The position numbers were made by a program, and so were the translations under genes. The notes under the pieces are model-generated. The model saw nothing but the letters and a program-made list of their open reading frames with translations, was not told the DNA's origin and made no database searches. A stretch of DNA of 64,000 nt from the NCBI RefSeq assembly GCF_010093385.1, contig NZ_PDWV01000005.1, forward strand, positions 1 to 64,000. Direction: 5' to 3'. The stretch comes from Pseudoxanthomonas mexicana. GTDB lineage: Bacteria > Pseudomonadota > Gammaproteobacteria > Xanthomonadales > Xanthomonadaceae. Every line of letters begins with the position of its first letter. Position 1 is the first letter of the stretch. This document shows, piece after piece, positions 17,657-26,622 of the stretch.

Positions 17657-18583
17657 ATGACGCAAGTGAATGGGATGTGGAAGCGGTTGGTGACGGCGTG
17701 CATGCTGCTGGCGATGCCGGCGCTGGCATGGGCGCAGTCAGCGGACCCGAAGCCGTGGCAGCTGAACATGGGCAAGGGCGTCACCGCCTCGTCCCAGCAC
17801 GCCTACGACGCGCACATGGTGGCGCTGATCGTCTGCATCGTGATCGGCCTGATCGTGTTCGGCGCGATGGGCTATGCGATGTTCAAGTTCCGCAAGTCCA
17901 AGGGCGCGGTCGCGGCGCAGTTCAGCCACAACACCACCGCCGAGATCATCTGGACCGTCATCCCGGTGCTGATCCTGGTGGTAATGGCCTGGCCGGCCAC
18001 CGCCAAGCTGATCGCCATGTACGACACCCGCGACGCCGAGATGACCGTGAAGGTCACCGGCTACCAGTGGATGTGGAAGTACGACTACCTGGGTGAGGAC
18101 GTGTCCTTCACCAGCCGCCTGGACCGCGAATCCGACCGCATCCGCCAGAGCGGCGAGCAGCCCGACTACGCCAAGAACCCGCACTACCTGCTGGATGTCG
18201 ACAATCCGCTGGTGCTGCCCACCAACACCAAGATCCGCTTCGTCATCACCGCCGACGACGTGATCCATGCATGGTGGGTGCCGGCGCTGGGCTGGAAGCA
18301 GGACGCCATCCCGGGCATCGTCAACGAGGCCTGGACCGACATCAAGGAGCCGGGCATCTACCGTGGCCAGTGCGCCGAGCTGTGCGGCAAGGACCATGGT
18401 TTCATGCCGATCGTCGTGAAGGCCGTGCCGAAGGCCGAGTTCGAGCAGTGGTTGGCCTCGAAGAAGCCCGCCCCGGCCGCCGAACCCGCACCGGCCGCGC
18501 CGGAAGCCGCGCCGGCCGACGCCGCGCCGGCCACCGACGCCGCCCCCATCGCCGAGACCCCCGCGCCGTCGGCGCAGGGCTGA
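17657..18583 (+). CDS. ctaC: Cytochrome c oxidase subunit II
   Basis: A 308-residue subunit that accepts electrons from cytochrome c at the CuA centre. There is a signal peptide (cut near AWA-QS) and two membrane helices at about residues 50-75 and 95-115. The periplasmic cupredoxin domain keeps all CuA ligands: H204 (VIHAWW), C239, E241, C243, H247 and M250 in GQCAELCGKDHGFMPI. The last ~45 residues are an Ala/Pro-rich tail without haem-binding CxxCH, so this is an aa3-type subunit rather than caa3. It is followed by ctaD after 35 bp. Confidence 0.97.
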   Translation: MTQVNGMWKRLVTACMLLAMPALAWAQSADPKPWQLNMGKGVTASSQHAYDAHMVALIVCIVIGLIVFGAMGYAMFKFRKSKGAVAAQFSHNTTAEIIWTVIPVLILVVMAWPATAKLIAMYDTRDAEMTVKVTGYQWMWKYDYLGEDVSFTSRLDRESDRIRQSGEQPDYAKNPHYLLDVDNPLVLPTNTKIRFVITADDVIHAWWVPALGWKQDAIPGIVNEAWTDIKEPGIYRGQCAELCGKDHGFMPIVVKAVPKAEFEQWLASKKPAPAAEPAPAAPEAAPADAAPATDAAPIAETPAPSAQG

Positions 18584-18618
18584 TCGACCGCACGCATCAG
18601 CTGCAAGAGAGCAAGCAC

Positions 18619-20232
18619 ATGGCCAACTCCGCCGTCGACCATCACGACGATCACCACGGTCACCAGCAGGGCTTCATCGAGCGGTGGTTCTTCTCCACGA
18701 ACCACAAGGACATCGGTACCCTCTACCTGATCTTCAGCTTCATCATGTTCATCATCGGCGCCGGCATGTCGGTGGTGATCCGTGCCGAACTGATGGTCCC
18801 GGGCCTGCAGTGGGTCACGCCCGAATTCTTCAACCAGATGACCACCGTGCACGCGCTGGTCATGATCTTCGGCGGCGTGATGCCGGCCTTCGTGGGCCTG
18901 GCCAACTGGATGATCCCGCTGCAGGTCGGCGCGCCGGACATGGCGCTGCCGCGCATGAACAACTGGTCCTTCTGGATCATGCCGTTCGCCTTCAGCCTGC
19001 TGCTGATGTCGCTGTTCCTGCCGGGCGGCGCGCCCGCGGGCGGCTGGACGCTGTACCCGCCGCTGTCGCTGCAGGGCGGCTACAACGTGGCCTTCACCAT
19101 CTTCGCCATCCACATGATGGGCATCAGCTCGATCATGGGCGCGATCAACATCATCGCCACGGTGCTGAACATGCGCGCGCCGGGCATCGACCTGCTGAAG
19201 ATGCCGATCTTCTGCTGGACCTGGCTGATCACCGCGTTCCTGCTGATCGCGGTGATGCCGGTGCTGGCGGGCGCGGTGACCATGCTGCTGACCGACAAGT
19301 TCTTCGGCACCAGCTTCTTCAACGCGGCCGGCGGCGGCGACCCGGTGATGTACCAGCACATCTTCTGGTTCTTCGGTCACCCCGAGGTCTACATCATGAT
19401 CCTGCCGGCGTTCGGCGTGGTGTCGGAAATCATCCCGACCTTCAGCCGCAAGCCGCTGTTCGGCTACCAGGCCATGGTGTACGCGACCGCCTCGATCGCC
19501 TTCCTGTCGTTCATCGTGTGGGCGCACCACATGTTCACGGTGGGCATGCCGCTGGGCGGCGAGATCTACTTCATGTTCGCGACCATGCTGATCGCCATCC
19601 CGACCGGCGTGAAGGTGTTCAACTGGGTCAGCACGATGTGGCGCGGCTCGCTGAGCTTCGAAACCCCGATGCTGTGGGCGGTGGGCTTCGTCATCCTGTT
19701 CACCATCGGCGGCTTCTCCGGCCTGATGCTGGCCATCGTGCCGGCGGACTTCCAGTACCACGACACCTACTTCGTGGTGGCGCACTTCCACTACGTGCTG
19801 GTGACCGGCGCGCTGTTCTCCATCATCGCCGCCACCTACTACTGGTGGCCGAAGTGGACCGGCCGCATGTACAACGAGTTCTGGGGCAAGTTCCATTTCT
19901 GGTGGACGATCGTGTTCGTCAACCTGCTGTTCTTCCCGCAGCACTTCCTGGGCCTGGCCGGCATGCCGCGCCGCATCCCGGACTACAACCCGGTGTTCGC
20001 GGACTGGAACCTGGTCAGCTCGATCGGCGCGTTCGGCATGTTCGTCACGCCGTTCATGATGGCTGCGATCCTGTGGTCCTCGCTGCGCAGCGGCAAGAAG
20101 GCCGACGCCCGCGCGTGGGAAAACGCCAAGGGCCTGGAGTGGACCGTGCCGTCGCCGGCGCCGCACCACACCTTCACCACGCCGCCGGTCATCAAGGACG
20201 GCGACCTGGCGCACGGCGACGTGACGCACTGA
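18619..20232 (+). CDS. ctaD: Cytochrome c oxidase subunit I
   Basis: A 537-residue, 12-helix catalytic subunit holding haem a and the haem a3-CuB centre, where oxygen is reduced and protons are pumped. Metal ligands are all present: H78 (TVHALVMIF) and H391 for haem a, H389 for haem a3 (AHFHYVLV), and H254, H303 and H304 for CuB, with Y258 (GHPEVY) for the His-Tyr crosslink. The N-terminus has an unusual His/Asp-rich run (residues 7-15) seen in related oxidases. The ATG at 18619 has AGAGAG upstream. Confidence 0.98.
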   Translation: MANSAVDHHDDHHGHQQGFIERWFFSTNHKDIGTLYLIFSFIMFIIGAGMSVVIRAELMVPGLQWVTPEFFNQMTTVHALVMIFGGVMPAFVGLANWMIPLQVGAPDMALPRMNNWSFWIMPFAFSLLLMSLFLPGGAPAGGWTLYPPLSLQGGYNVAFTIFAIHMMGISSIMGAINIIATVLNMRAPGIDLLKMPIFCWTWLITAFLLIAVMPVLAGAVTMLLTDKFFGTSFFNAAGGGDPVMYQHIFWFFGHPEVYIMILPAFGVVSEIIPTFSRKPLFGYQAMVYATASIAFLSFIVWAHHMFTVGMPLGGEIYFMFATMLIAIPTGVKVFNWVSTMWRGSLSFETPMLWAVGFVILFTIGGFSGLMLAIVPADFQYHDTYFVVAHFHYVLVTGALFSIIAATYYWWPKWTGRMYNEFWGKFHFWWTIVFVNLLFFPQHFLGLAGMPRRIPDYNPVFADWNLVSSIGAFGMFVTPFMMAAILWSSLRSGKKADARAWENAKGLEWTVPSPAPHHTFTTPPVIKDGDLAHGDVTH

Positions 20233-20251
20233 TACGGTCGACCCTCGCGCC

Positions 20252-20386
20252 ATGAACGCCCCCGTCCTGACCCCCGAGGAAGTCGCGCGCCGCCGCAAGG
20301 CGGTGCTGCGGACCGCGTGGGTGATCGGCGGCATCGCCTTCGCCATCTTCGTGGCGTTCATCGGCCGCGCGGTGCTGGGCGCATGA
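20252..20386 (+). CDS. 44-residue single-helix membrane protein between ctaD and ctaG
   Basis: A small open frame [20 protein letters not shown] followed by one hydrophobic helix (about residues 21-43) and a stop that overlaps the ctaG start codon by 4 bp (ATGA). Its placement, overlap and the positive-inside helix support a real gene. Small proteins of this kind between subunit I and CtaG are sometimes annotated as cytochrome oxidase small assembly proteins. The role here is inferred from context only. Confidence 0.75.
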   Translation: MNAPVLTPEEVARRRKAVLRTAWVIGGIAFAIFVAFIGRAVLGA

Positions 20387-20961
20387 GCGCGTCCCCGTCC
20401 AACTCGGCCGGGCTGTTCAAGCTGGTGGGCGTGGCCGTGGCCGTGTTCGTGCTGACGTTCTCGCTGGTGCCGCTCTACCGCATCGCCTGCGAGAAGGTGT
20501 TCGGCATCCGCCTGGAGCAGGGCCCCGGCCAAGCCGCGGCCGTCGCTGCCGCCAAGGCCAAGCGCATCGTCACCGTGCAGTTCGACGGCGGCGTGAACTC
20601 CAAGCTGCCCTGGGCCTTCCATCCCGAGCAGCTGACCATGCAGGTGGTGCCCGGCGAGTTGTACGAGGCCAAGTATTTCGCCCGCAACGACAGCGAGCGC
20701 CCGATCGTGGGCAGCGCGGTGCCGTCGGTGGCGCCGGCGCGCGCGTCGGGCTATTTCACCAAGACCGAGTGTTTCTGCTTCACCGCCCAGACCCTGCAGG
20801 CCGGCGAAAGCCGCGACATGCCGGTCCGCTTCATCGTGGATCCGGACCTGCCGGCGGAGGTGAAGACGATCACCCTGTCGTATACCTTCTTCAAGAACGA
20901 TGCACTGACCGCGCAGATCGGCAGGGGCCATGCATCGCCCTCGCCGCTCGCGGCACCCTGA
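20383..20961 (+). CDS. ctaG: Cytochrome c oxidase assembly protein CtaG/Cox11
   Basis: A 192-residue copper chaperone that delivers copper to the CuB site of subunit I. It has one N-terminal membrane anchor (residues 13-33) and a periplasmic immunoglobulin-like domain. The conserved copper-binding pair is in [10 protein letters not shown], and FNPxxx-type motifs ([18 protein letters not shown]) match Cox11. The start at 20383 overlaps the upstream small gene by four bases, indicating translational coupling. Confidence 0.95.
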   Translation: MSASPSNSAGLFKLVGVAVAVFVLTFSLVPLYRIACEKVFGIRLEQGPGQAAAVAAAKAKRIVTVQFDGGVNSKLPWAFHPEQLTMQVVPGELYEAKYFARNDSERPIVGSAVPSVAPARASGYFTKTECFCFTAQTLQAGESRDMPVRFIVDPDLPAEVKTITLSYTFFKNDALTAQIGRGHASPSPLAAP

Positions 20962-20988
20962 TCACGCTCAGCAACCGGAAGCCACGCC

Positions 20989-21867
20989 ATGGGACAAACC
21001 CATTCGCCAGACGCCAACATCTACTTCGTGCCGCACAGCTCCAAGTGGCCGTTCGTGGGTTCCATCGCCATGTTCGTCACCATGGTCGGCGTGGCCAGCT
21101 GGCTGAACGACATCTCGTGGGGCATGTGGACCTTCTACGCCGGCGTGCTGATGCTGTGCGCCACGTTGTTCATGTGGTTCGGCGACGTCATCCGCGAGTC
21201 GGTGGGCGGCAACTACAACCGCCAGGTGGACGTGTCCTTCCGCATGGGCATGGTGTGGTTCATCTTCTCGGAAGTGATGTTCTTCGCCGCCTTCTTCGGC
21301 GCCCTGTTCTACGCGCGCACGCTGGCGCTGCCGTGGCTGGGCGGCGAGGGCGACGGCGTGATGACCAACAGCCTGCTGTGGGAAGGTTTCAGCGCCGCGT
21401 GGCCGAGCGCCGGCCCGGGCCAGGTGGGCGGTCAGTTCCAGACCATCCCCGCATGGGGCCTGCCGCTGCTCAACACGCTGATCCTGCTGACCTCGGGCGT
21501 GACCATCACCATCGCGCACCACGCGCTGAAGGCCGGCAACCGTAGTCAGCTGCTGATCTGGCTGGGCGCCACCGTGCTGCTGGGCTGCACGTTCCTGTTC
21601 TTCCAGGCCGAGGAATACATCCACGCCTACAAGGAACTGAACCTGACCCTGGGCTCGGGCATCTACGGTTCCACCTTCTTCATGCTGACCGGCTTCCACG
21701 GCCTGCACGTGACCCTCGGCACGATCATGCTGGCGATCATCTGGTTCCGTTGCGCCAAGGGCCACTTCAGCAAGGACAACCACTTCGGCTTCGAGGCCGT
21801 GGCGTGGTACTGGCACTTCGTGGACGTGGTGTGGCTGGGCCTGTTCCTGTTCGTTTACGTGCTGTAA
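20989..21867 (+). CDS. ctaE: Cytochrome c oxidase subunit III
   Basis: A 292-residue, seven-helix core subunit that stabilises subunit I and supports proton uptake. The family signatures are present: YFVPHSSKWPFVGS at the N-terminus, WFIFSEVMFFAAFFGALFY, QAEEYIHAYKELNLTLGSGIYGSTFF in part, FHGLHVTLGTIML and EAVAWYWHFVDVVWLGLF near the end. It lies 27 bp after ctaG. The gene ends just before a strong bidirectional hairpin, which closes the oxidase operon. Confidence 0.97.
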   Translation: MGQTHSPDANIYFVPHSSKWPFVGSIAMFVTMVGVASWLNDISWGMWTFYAGVLMLCATLFMWFGDVIRESVGGNYNRQVDVSFRMGMVWFIFSEVMFFAAFFGALFYARTLALPWLGGEGDGVMTNSLLWEGFSAAWPSAGPGQVGGQFQTIPAWGLPLLNTLILLTSGVTITIAHHALKAGNRSQLLIWLGATVLLGCTFLFFQAEEYIHAYKELNLTLGSGIYGSTFFMLTGFHGLHVTLGTIMLAIIWFRCAKGHFSKDNHFGFEAVAWYWHFVDVVWLGLFLFVYVL

Positions 21868-21915
21868 GAGGCGGGACCAGGGATACGGGAGTCGCAGCGC
21901 GCATCCCGAGTGCAC

Positions 21916-21947
21916 AAAGAGCGACGGTCGCCCGTCGCTCTTTGCTT
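21916..21947. terminator. Bidirectional intrinsic terminator after ctaE
   Basis: A perfect 12-bp stem, aaagagcgacgg (21916-21927) and ccgtcgctcttt (21932-21943), with a 4-base loop and T-rich flank. It separates ctaE from the convergent DUF2909 gene. Confidence 0.9.
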
Positions 21948-21987
21948 TTGCGAATCCCGGATCTCTGCGGCCGGATCCCGGCCGGCG

Positions 21988-22209
21988 TCAGCCGGGATTG
22001 ACGCCGTGCGGCTGGATCCAGCCCATCTTGATGGCAAGCACCACCAGCAGGATCAGGCCGACGGACAGGGCGATGCGCCGGGTCAGGGCGTTGACGGTGC
22101 GCTTGCTCTCGCTCTTGTCGACCAGCATGTAGTAAAGGCCGGCACCCAGGTTCCACACGATGAGAATGAGGAAGGCGATGATCAGCAGGGTTTTCAGCGA
22201 ATCGTTCAT
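21988..22209 (-). CDS. DUF2909 twin transmembrane protein
   Basis: A 73-residue protein with two membrane helices (about residues 7-29 and 46-64) separated by a short charged loop (DKSESKR). It matches the small twin-transmembrane DUF2909 family that recurs next to ctaE and SURF1 in gammaproteobacteria, normally on the opposite strand as here. Function unknown; a link to oxidase assembly is inferred from the conserved neighbourhood. Confidence 0.8.
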   Translation of the reverse strand: MNDSLKTLLIIAFLILIVWNLGAGLYYMLVDKSESKRTVNALTRRIALSVGLILLVVLAIKMGWIQPHGVNPG

Positions 22210-22298
22210 GGCGTCCTTGGCGGGGCGCGGGCAATGAGGCAGGCATTATCGCTTCCCCGGCGTGAGCCCGGGGTGGGTGCGACATTCGGACGCAGTCC

Positions 22299-23033
22299 AT
22301 GAGCCGGCGCATGCCGCTGCCGATCGGCTGGACACTGGCCGTGCTGGCCATGTCGCTGTTCGGCAGCCTGGGTGCCTGGCAGTGGGGTCGGGCCGAACAG
22401 AAGGAGGCCATGCTGGCCGACACCGCGCGCGTGCTGGCCGAGCGCCAGCCGCAGGCGATGGCGCTGGCCGCGGATGCGTCGCGGTGGCAGGCTTACGATT
22501 GGGTGGTGGGCGAGGGCGAGTTCCTGCCCGGCCCGGCCATCCTGCTGGACAACCAGACGCGCGACCGCCAGCCGGGCGTGCGCGCCTACCGCGTGTTCCT
22601 GCCCTCGGGCGGCGGCGAGCCGCTGCTGGTGGAACTGGGTTGGCTGCCCGTGCCGGGCGACCGCACGATGCCGGCCGTGGCCCCGCTGCGGGGCCCGCAG
22701 CGCATCGCCGGCCTGCTGGTGCCGCCACCGTCGGAAGGCATCGCCCGGGCTTCGCCCACGGTGTTGGCGGACGGCAGCCTGCTGGTGATCGCCCTGCAGC
22801 GGGAGGCGCTGGCGCAGGCGCTGTCCCTGCCGGCGCTGGCGCCGCGCGTGCTGAAGCTGGACCCCGACCTGCCGCTGGGCTACGCCCGCGATCTCGACAT
22901 CCTGCCGAACACGCTGCCGCCGGAACGCCACATGGGCTACGCGGTGCAGTGGTTCGGCCTGGCCGCTGCGGTGTTCATCACGGCGCTGGTCCTGACCTGG
23001 CGCAGCCGGCGAGCCGGTAGACAGGGCCGGTAG
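22299..23033 (+). CDS. SURF1 family cytochrome oxidase biogenesis protein
   Basis: A 244-residue protein with an N-terminal helix (about residues 8-28) and a C-terminal helix (about 210-232) flanking a periplasmic domain, the standard SURF1/Shy1 layout. The conserved segments LGAWQWGRAEQKEAML, LLDNQTRDRQPGVRAYRVF, VELGWLP and HMGYAVQWFGLA are present. SURF1 helps haem a insertion into subunit I. It opens the second half of the oxidase locus. Confidence 0.92.
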   Translation: MSRRMPLPIGWTLAVLAMSLFGSLGAWQWGRAEQKEAMLADTARVLAERQPQAMALAADASRWQAYDWVVGEGEFLPGPAILLDNQTRDRQPGVRAYRVFLPSGGGEPLLVELGWLPVPGDRTMPAVAPLRGPQRIAGLLVPPPSEGIARASPTVLADGSLLVIALQREALAQALSLPALAPRVLKLDPDLPLGYARDLDILPNTLPPERHMGYAVQWFGLAAAVFITALVLTWRSRRAGRQGR

Positions 23034-23153
23034 ACATCTTCGACCCGCCATGCCCGCATGCTCGGGGGACGCGATCGGCATGCAGTGAGCCTGCCGGCCC
23101 CCGGTATCCACGGCAGGCCGGGCTGTCGTGACGGGTCGATCATCGCGAAGCGC

Positions 23154-23178
23154 GTGGTTCGACAGGCTCACCACGAAC
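23154..23178. repeat. Dispersed palindromic repeat unit
   Basis: gtggttcgacaggctcaccac with trailing gaac; the ends pair as gtggt/accac. This word, in either orientation, is a common intergenic repeat in many proteobacterial genomes. It lies in the 250-bp gap between SURF1 and the SCO-like gene. Confidence 0.6.
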
Positions 23179-23277
23179 GGCCATCGAGCGGCCTTGTACG
23201 ACATCCAGCGGGCTTGGCCTGCGGGACCGTGTTGTCCGGCGTCGGCATAGGGGCAATGAGCGCCCGGGCATGAGAAA

Positions 23278-23859
23278 ATGCCGCCCATGGACCCCAAACC
23301 ATTCGATCCCGCCCAGCGGCGTCGCGGGCGGTGGATGCTCGTCGGCCTGTTCGCCCTGTTCTTCGGCACCGTGTCCGGGGCCGGCATCTTGCGTTTCTCC
23401 GGCTGGCAGCCTGCGGGGCACAAGAACCATGGCCAGCTGCTGCAGCCGCCCGCGGATGCACGCGATCTGGCCCCCGCACTCGTCGATGGCGGCACGTACG
23501 CATGGAACCCCGCCGAGCGCCGCTGGCGCATTGTGGCCGCACCCGCACCCGGCTGCGCGGACGCGTGCCTGACCTTGGCGCGGGACCTGGACAAGGTCTG
23601 GCAGCTGTTCGGCCATAACGCCGACGAAGTCGACATCCTGTGGATCGGCGACTACCCGGCGCAGGCGCCGCGCCACGCGGCACTGCGCCAGGTCCGTGCC
23701 GACGATCCCCTGCGCGCGCGCCTGCCGCAGGTGGACGACGCTACCGGCACGCCGGTGTACGTGATCGATCCCCACGGCTTCGTCATCCTGCGCTACGCCC
23801 CGGGCTTCGACCCTGGTCACCTGCGTACCGACGTCGCCAAGCTGATCAAGCTCATCTGA
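23278..23859 (+). CDS. SCO-like membrane-anchored thioredoxin-fold protein
   Basis: A 193-residue protein with one N-terminal membrane helix (about residues 18-40) and a periplasmic domain. That domain has a CxxxC pair (GCADACLTLARDL) where SCO1/SenC proteins bind copper, and a C-terminal VIDPHGFVILRYAPGFDP segment resembling the D-x-x-G-x-x-x-x-Y strand of thioredoxin-fold proteins, here with a histidine. Overall similarity to classical SCO1 is low by eye. Position between SURF1 and ctaA suggests a copper or redox role in oxidase assembly. An ATG nine bases further in (23287) is an equally possible start. Confidence 0.7.
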   Translation: MPPMDPKPFDPAQRRRGRWMLVGLFALFFGTVSGAGILRFSGWQPAGHKNHGQLLQPPADARDLAPALVDGGTYAWNPAERRWRIVAAPAPGCADACLTLARDLDKVWQLFGHNADEVDILWIGDYPAQAPRHAALRQVRADDPLRARLPQVDDATGTPVYVIDPHGFVILRYAPGFDPGHLRTDVAKLIKLI

Positions 23860-23881
23860 GCTCCCGAACGAACCGCAGACC

Positions 23882-25030
23882 ATGATGAATGCTGTTGCGC
23901 GCCCCGTGATCTACCGACATTTCCACCGCATCGCCTGGCTGGCGGTCGCGCTGACGCTGTGCGTCGTCGTGTTCGGCGCCTTCGTGCGCCTGTCCGATGC
24001 CGGCCTGAGCTGCCCGGACTGGCCGACCTGTTACGGCCGCGCCGCATGGCCGAAGGCCGTCGACGAAGCGGCTTCGCACGTGGCCAGCGAGATCCGTCCG
24101 TTCGAGACCCACAAGGCATGGCGCGAACAGGTGCATCGCCACATCGCCGCGTCGCTGGGCGTGCTGGTGCTGGTGCTGGCCCTGCTGGCCGCGCGTCGTC
24201 GCCGCTGGGGCATCGCGCAGATCCTGGCGGCCGCCGGGCTGGTCGGTGCCGCCATCCCGCTGTACATGCACGGCGAGCACGTCGCCGCGTCGGCGCTGGC
24301 GATCCTCGGGGAAGCCATCCTGCTGTTCGCAGCCCTGCGCTGGTCGAACATCGATCTGGCGCGCGCCGCCGCCCTGACGCTGGCGGTGATCATCTTCCAG
24401 GCGCTGCTCGGCATGTGGACGGTGACGTGGCTGTTGAAGCCCATCGTGGTGATGGGTCACCTGCTGGGTGGCCTGACCACCTTCTCCCTGCTGGTGTGGA
24501 TGGCATGGCGCGCGACTGATCGGCCCATCACGCTGGCCGACGCCCGGGTGCTGCGGCGCTGGCTGGCCGGCGGCCTGGTGCTGCTCGGCATCCAGATCGC
24601 GCTGGGCGGCTGGGTCAGCGCCAACTACGCGGCGTTGGCCTGCGGCCTGGATTTCCCCAAGTGCGTGGGCCAGTGGCTGCCGCCGGCGGACTTCCGCGAA
24701 GGCTTCGTGCTGTGGCGGGGCATCGGCGTGGACTATGAGGGCGGCGTGCTGGACGGCGCATCGCGCATCGCCATCCAGCTGACCCATCGCGCCATGGCGG
24801 TGGTCGTGGCGCTGTACGTGCTGGCCCTGGCGCTGCGCCTGTTCCGCACGCCCGGCATGCGCGGCTGGGCGCTGACGCTGATCGTGCTGATCGCCGCGCA
24901 GGTCACCCTGGGCATCCTCAACGTCAGGCTCAACCTGCCGCTGCCGGTCGCCGTGGCGCACAACGCCGGCGCCGTGCTGCTGCTGTTCACGATGGTCTCG
25001 CTGCTCGCACGCCTGCGCAGGCCCGACTGA
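23882..25030 (+). CDS. ctaA: Haem A synthase (COX15/CtaA)
   Basis: A 382-residue, eight-helix membrane enzyme that oxidises the C8 methyl of haem O to give haem A. The COX15 hallmarks are present: the first loop with [19 protein letters not shown], a matching Cys pair in [12 protein letters not shown], and the histidines for haem binding in [34 protein letters not shown] and [10 protein letters not shown]. Its stop codon overlaps the ctaB start by one base (TGATG), so the two are translated together. A second ATG lies one codon downstream. Confidence 0.95.
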   Translation: MMNAVARPVIYRHFHRIAWLAVALTLCVVVFGAFVRLSDAGLSCPDWPTCYGRAAWPKAVDEAASHVASEIRPFETHKAWREQVHRHIAASLGVLVLVLALLAARRRRWGIAQILAAAGLVGAAIPLYMHGEHVAASALAILGEAILLFAALRWSNIDLARAAALTLAVIIFQALLGMWTVTWLLKPIVVMGHLLGGLTTFSLLVWMAWRATDRPITLADARVLRRWLAGGLVLLGIQIALGGWVSANYAALACGLDFPKCVGQWLPPADFREGFVLWRGIGVDYEGGVLDGASRIAIQLTHRAMAVVVALYVLALALRLFRTPGMRGWALTLIVLIAAQVTLGILNVRLNLPLPVAVAHNAGAVLLLFTMVSLLARLRRPD

Positions 25031-25968
25031 TGGCGTCCACGTTCCGCCAGTACTGGGACCTCACCAAGCCGCGCGTGGTGGCGCTGATCGTGTTCACCGC
25101 GCTGGTGGGCATGTGCCTTGCCATCGAGGGTCTGCCCGATGGGGACCAACTGCTGCGCGGCGCGCTGGGCTTCCTCGGCATCTGGCTGGCCGCCTCCAGC
25201 GCCGCCGCCATCAACCAGCTGCTGGATGCGCGCATCGACGCGAAGATGGCGCGCACCTCGTGGCGTCCGTTGGTGCAGGGCCAGGTGAAGCCGTGGCAGG
25301 CGCTGGCGTTCGCGCTGGTGCTGGCCGCACTGTCGATGGCGATCCTGGTGCTGTGGGTCAACACGATCACCGCCATCCTGACCTTCGCGTCGCTGATCGG
25401 TTACGCGGTGGTGTACACGGTGTTCCTGAAGCGCGCGACGCCGCAGAACATCGTCATCGGCGGTATCGCCGGCGCGGCGCCGCCGCTGCTGGGCTGGGCC
25501 ACGATGACCGGCATGCAGGGCGAGTGGGACTGGCCGCACGCGCTGCTGCTGGTGCTGATCATCTTCGTGTGGACGCCGCCGCATTTCTGGGCCCTGGCGA
25601 TCTTCCGTCGTGAAGACTATGCGCGCGCGCTGGTGCCGATGTTGCCGGTGACGCACGGTGTGACCTACACGCGCTGGCAGATCCTGTTCTACACCGTGCT
25701 GCTGGTGGAGGTGACCGTGCTGCCGGTGGTATTCGGCATGAGCGGCTTCTTCTACCTGGGCGGCGCGCTGGTGCTGGGCTCGGTGTTCCTGTGGTACGCG
25801 TGGCGCCTGCTGACCCCGCCGGACGAGTTCTTCGCCATGCGCGTGTTCAACTACTCCATCGTCTACCTGATGGCGCTGTTCGCCTTCCTGCTGGTCGACC
25901 ACTGGGCGATGCCGCTGCTGCGTCCGGCCGCCTCGGTGGGCGGCATCGCGTTCGTGCCGGCGGGGTGA
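25030..25968 (+). CDS. ctaB: Protohaem IX farnesyltransferase (haem O synthase)
   Basis: A 312-residue UbiA-superfamily prenyltransferase that converts haem B to haem O, the substrate for CtaA. Two prenyl-diphosphate/metal-binding segments are visible: [19 protein letters not shown] and a later DY-containing loop ([15 protein letters not shown]). The motifs [18 protein letters not shown] and [18 protein letters not shown] are typical. It has about nine membrane helices and is coupled to ctaA. Confidence 0.96.
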   Translation: MASTFRQYWDLTKPRVVALIVFTALVGMCLAIEGLPDGDQLLRGALGFLGIWLAASSAAAINQLLDARIDAKMARTSWRPLVQGQVKPWQALAFALVLAALSMAILVLWVNTITAILTFASLIGYAVVYTVFLKRATPQNIVIGGIAGAAPPLLGWATMTGMQGEWDWPHALLLVLIIFVWTPPHFWALAIFRREDYARALVPMLPVTHGVTYTRWQILFYTVLLVEVTVLPVVFGMSGFFYLGGALVLGSVFLWYAWRLLTPPDEFFAMRVFNYSIVYLMALFAFLLVDHWAMPLLRPAASVGGIAFVPAG

Positions 25969-25975
25969 TGCTGCT

Positions 25976-26114
25976 GTAGGAGCGACGTGAGTCGCGACCG
26001 CTCCTGGTCGGCGCTTCTTCTGCTTGGCTCGTGCGATGCCGTTGCCGCACTTCCGCACGAACGAACTTGAAGCGTGGCTTCGTTCGTGCGGTCGCAACTC
26101 ACGTCGCGCCTACA
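25976..26114. repeat. Nested inverted-repeat element (REP/MITE-like)
   Basis: The outer arms are tgtaggagcgacgtgagtcg (from 25976) and the near-complement gcgacg-containing arm ending in cctaca at 26114. Inside lies a second hairpin, gcacgaacgaa and ttcgttcgtgc around 26056-26090. Such gtaggagcgacgtgagtcgcgac elements are abundant in xanthomonads and pseudomonads. It fills the gap between convergent ctaB and the phosphatase gene and may end transcription from both sides. Confidence 0.7.
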
Positions 26115-26120
26115 CACCCC

Positions 26121-26612
26121 TCAGCGTTCGGGCTTCGCCAACCGTTCCATCACCACCGGCTCCAGCGACTTCAGTCCGGCCGCACGGCCCAGGGTGAGCG
26201 CCGCTTCCGGCGATGCGCCATCGACCTGGACGGCCGCCAGCGCCAGCAGCGCACCGACGCGGTTGCCCGAGGCGCAATGCAGCAGCACTTCGCCGTCGCG
26301 CTCTTTCAGCAGGGCATGCAGGGCCGCGGCGTTCGCCGGCGTGATGTCGTCCTTGCCGGCGATCGGCAGGGCGATGTAGTCCATGCCGAGGCGACGCACC
26401 TCGGCCGCCTGGTCGTAGCCGCGATCTTCCTGGGGAGCGCGCAGGTCGATCACCGTGCGTACGCCCTCGGCTTGCAGGCGCGCAAGATCGTCGCGCGAGG
26501 GCTGGCCACCGGTATGCAGCCCGGGTCGGGGCTGGACGAAATCGTGGGCGGTGGCGGCGAAGGACGCTGCGCACAGCAGCGCGGAGAGCAGCAGGGAAGC
26601 GGTGCGTTTCAT
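26121..26612 (-). CDS. Exported protein tyrosine phosphatase-like protein
   Basis: A 163-residue protein with a signal peptide (cut near ATA-HDF) and a small dual-specificity-type phosphatase domain. The P-loop HCASGNRVG carries C113 and R119 (C-x5-R), and an upstream VRTVIDLRAPQEDRG segment resembles the beta-lactamase hydrolase-like phosphatase family. The start at 26612 has GAGGA seven bases upstream and lies only 11 bp after dnaG, so both are probably transcribed together. Substrate unknown; a periplasmic location is inferred. Confidence 0.78.
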   Translation of the reverse strand: MKRTASLLLSALLCAASFAATAHDFVQPRPGLHTGGQPSRDDLARLQAEGVRTVIDLRAPQEDRGYDQAAEVRRLGMDYIALPIAGKDDITPANAAALHALLKERDGEVLLHCASGNRVGALLALAAVQVDGASPEAALTLGRAAGLKSLEPVVMERLAKPER

Positions 26613-26622
26613 CACGGAGTCC

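Noticed and set aside
15319-18096. 925-codon plus-strand open frame across putA
   Set aside because: Antisense to putA, whose motifs are unmistakable; it crosses the intergenic region and the start of ctaC in the wrong frame.
18358-20931. 857-codon minus-strand open frame across ctaD and ctaG
   Set aside because: Antisense shadow with His/Arg/Gln-rich composition; the plus-strand genes carry all catalytic residues.
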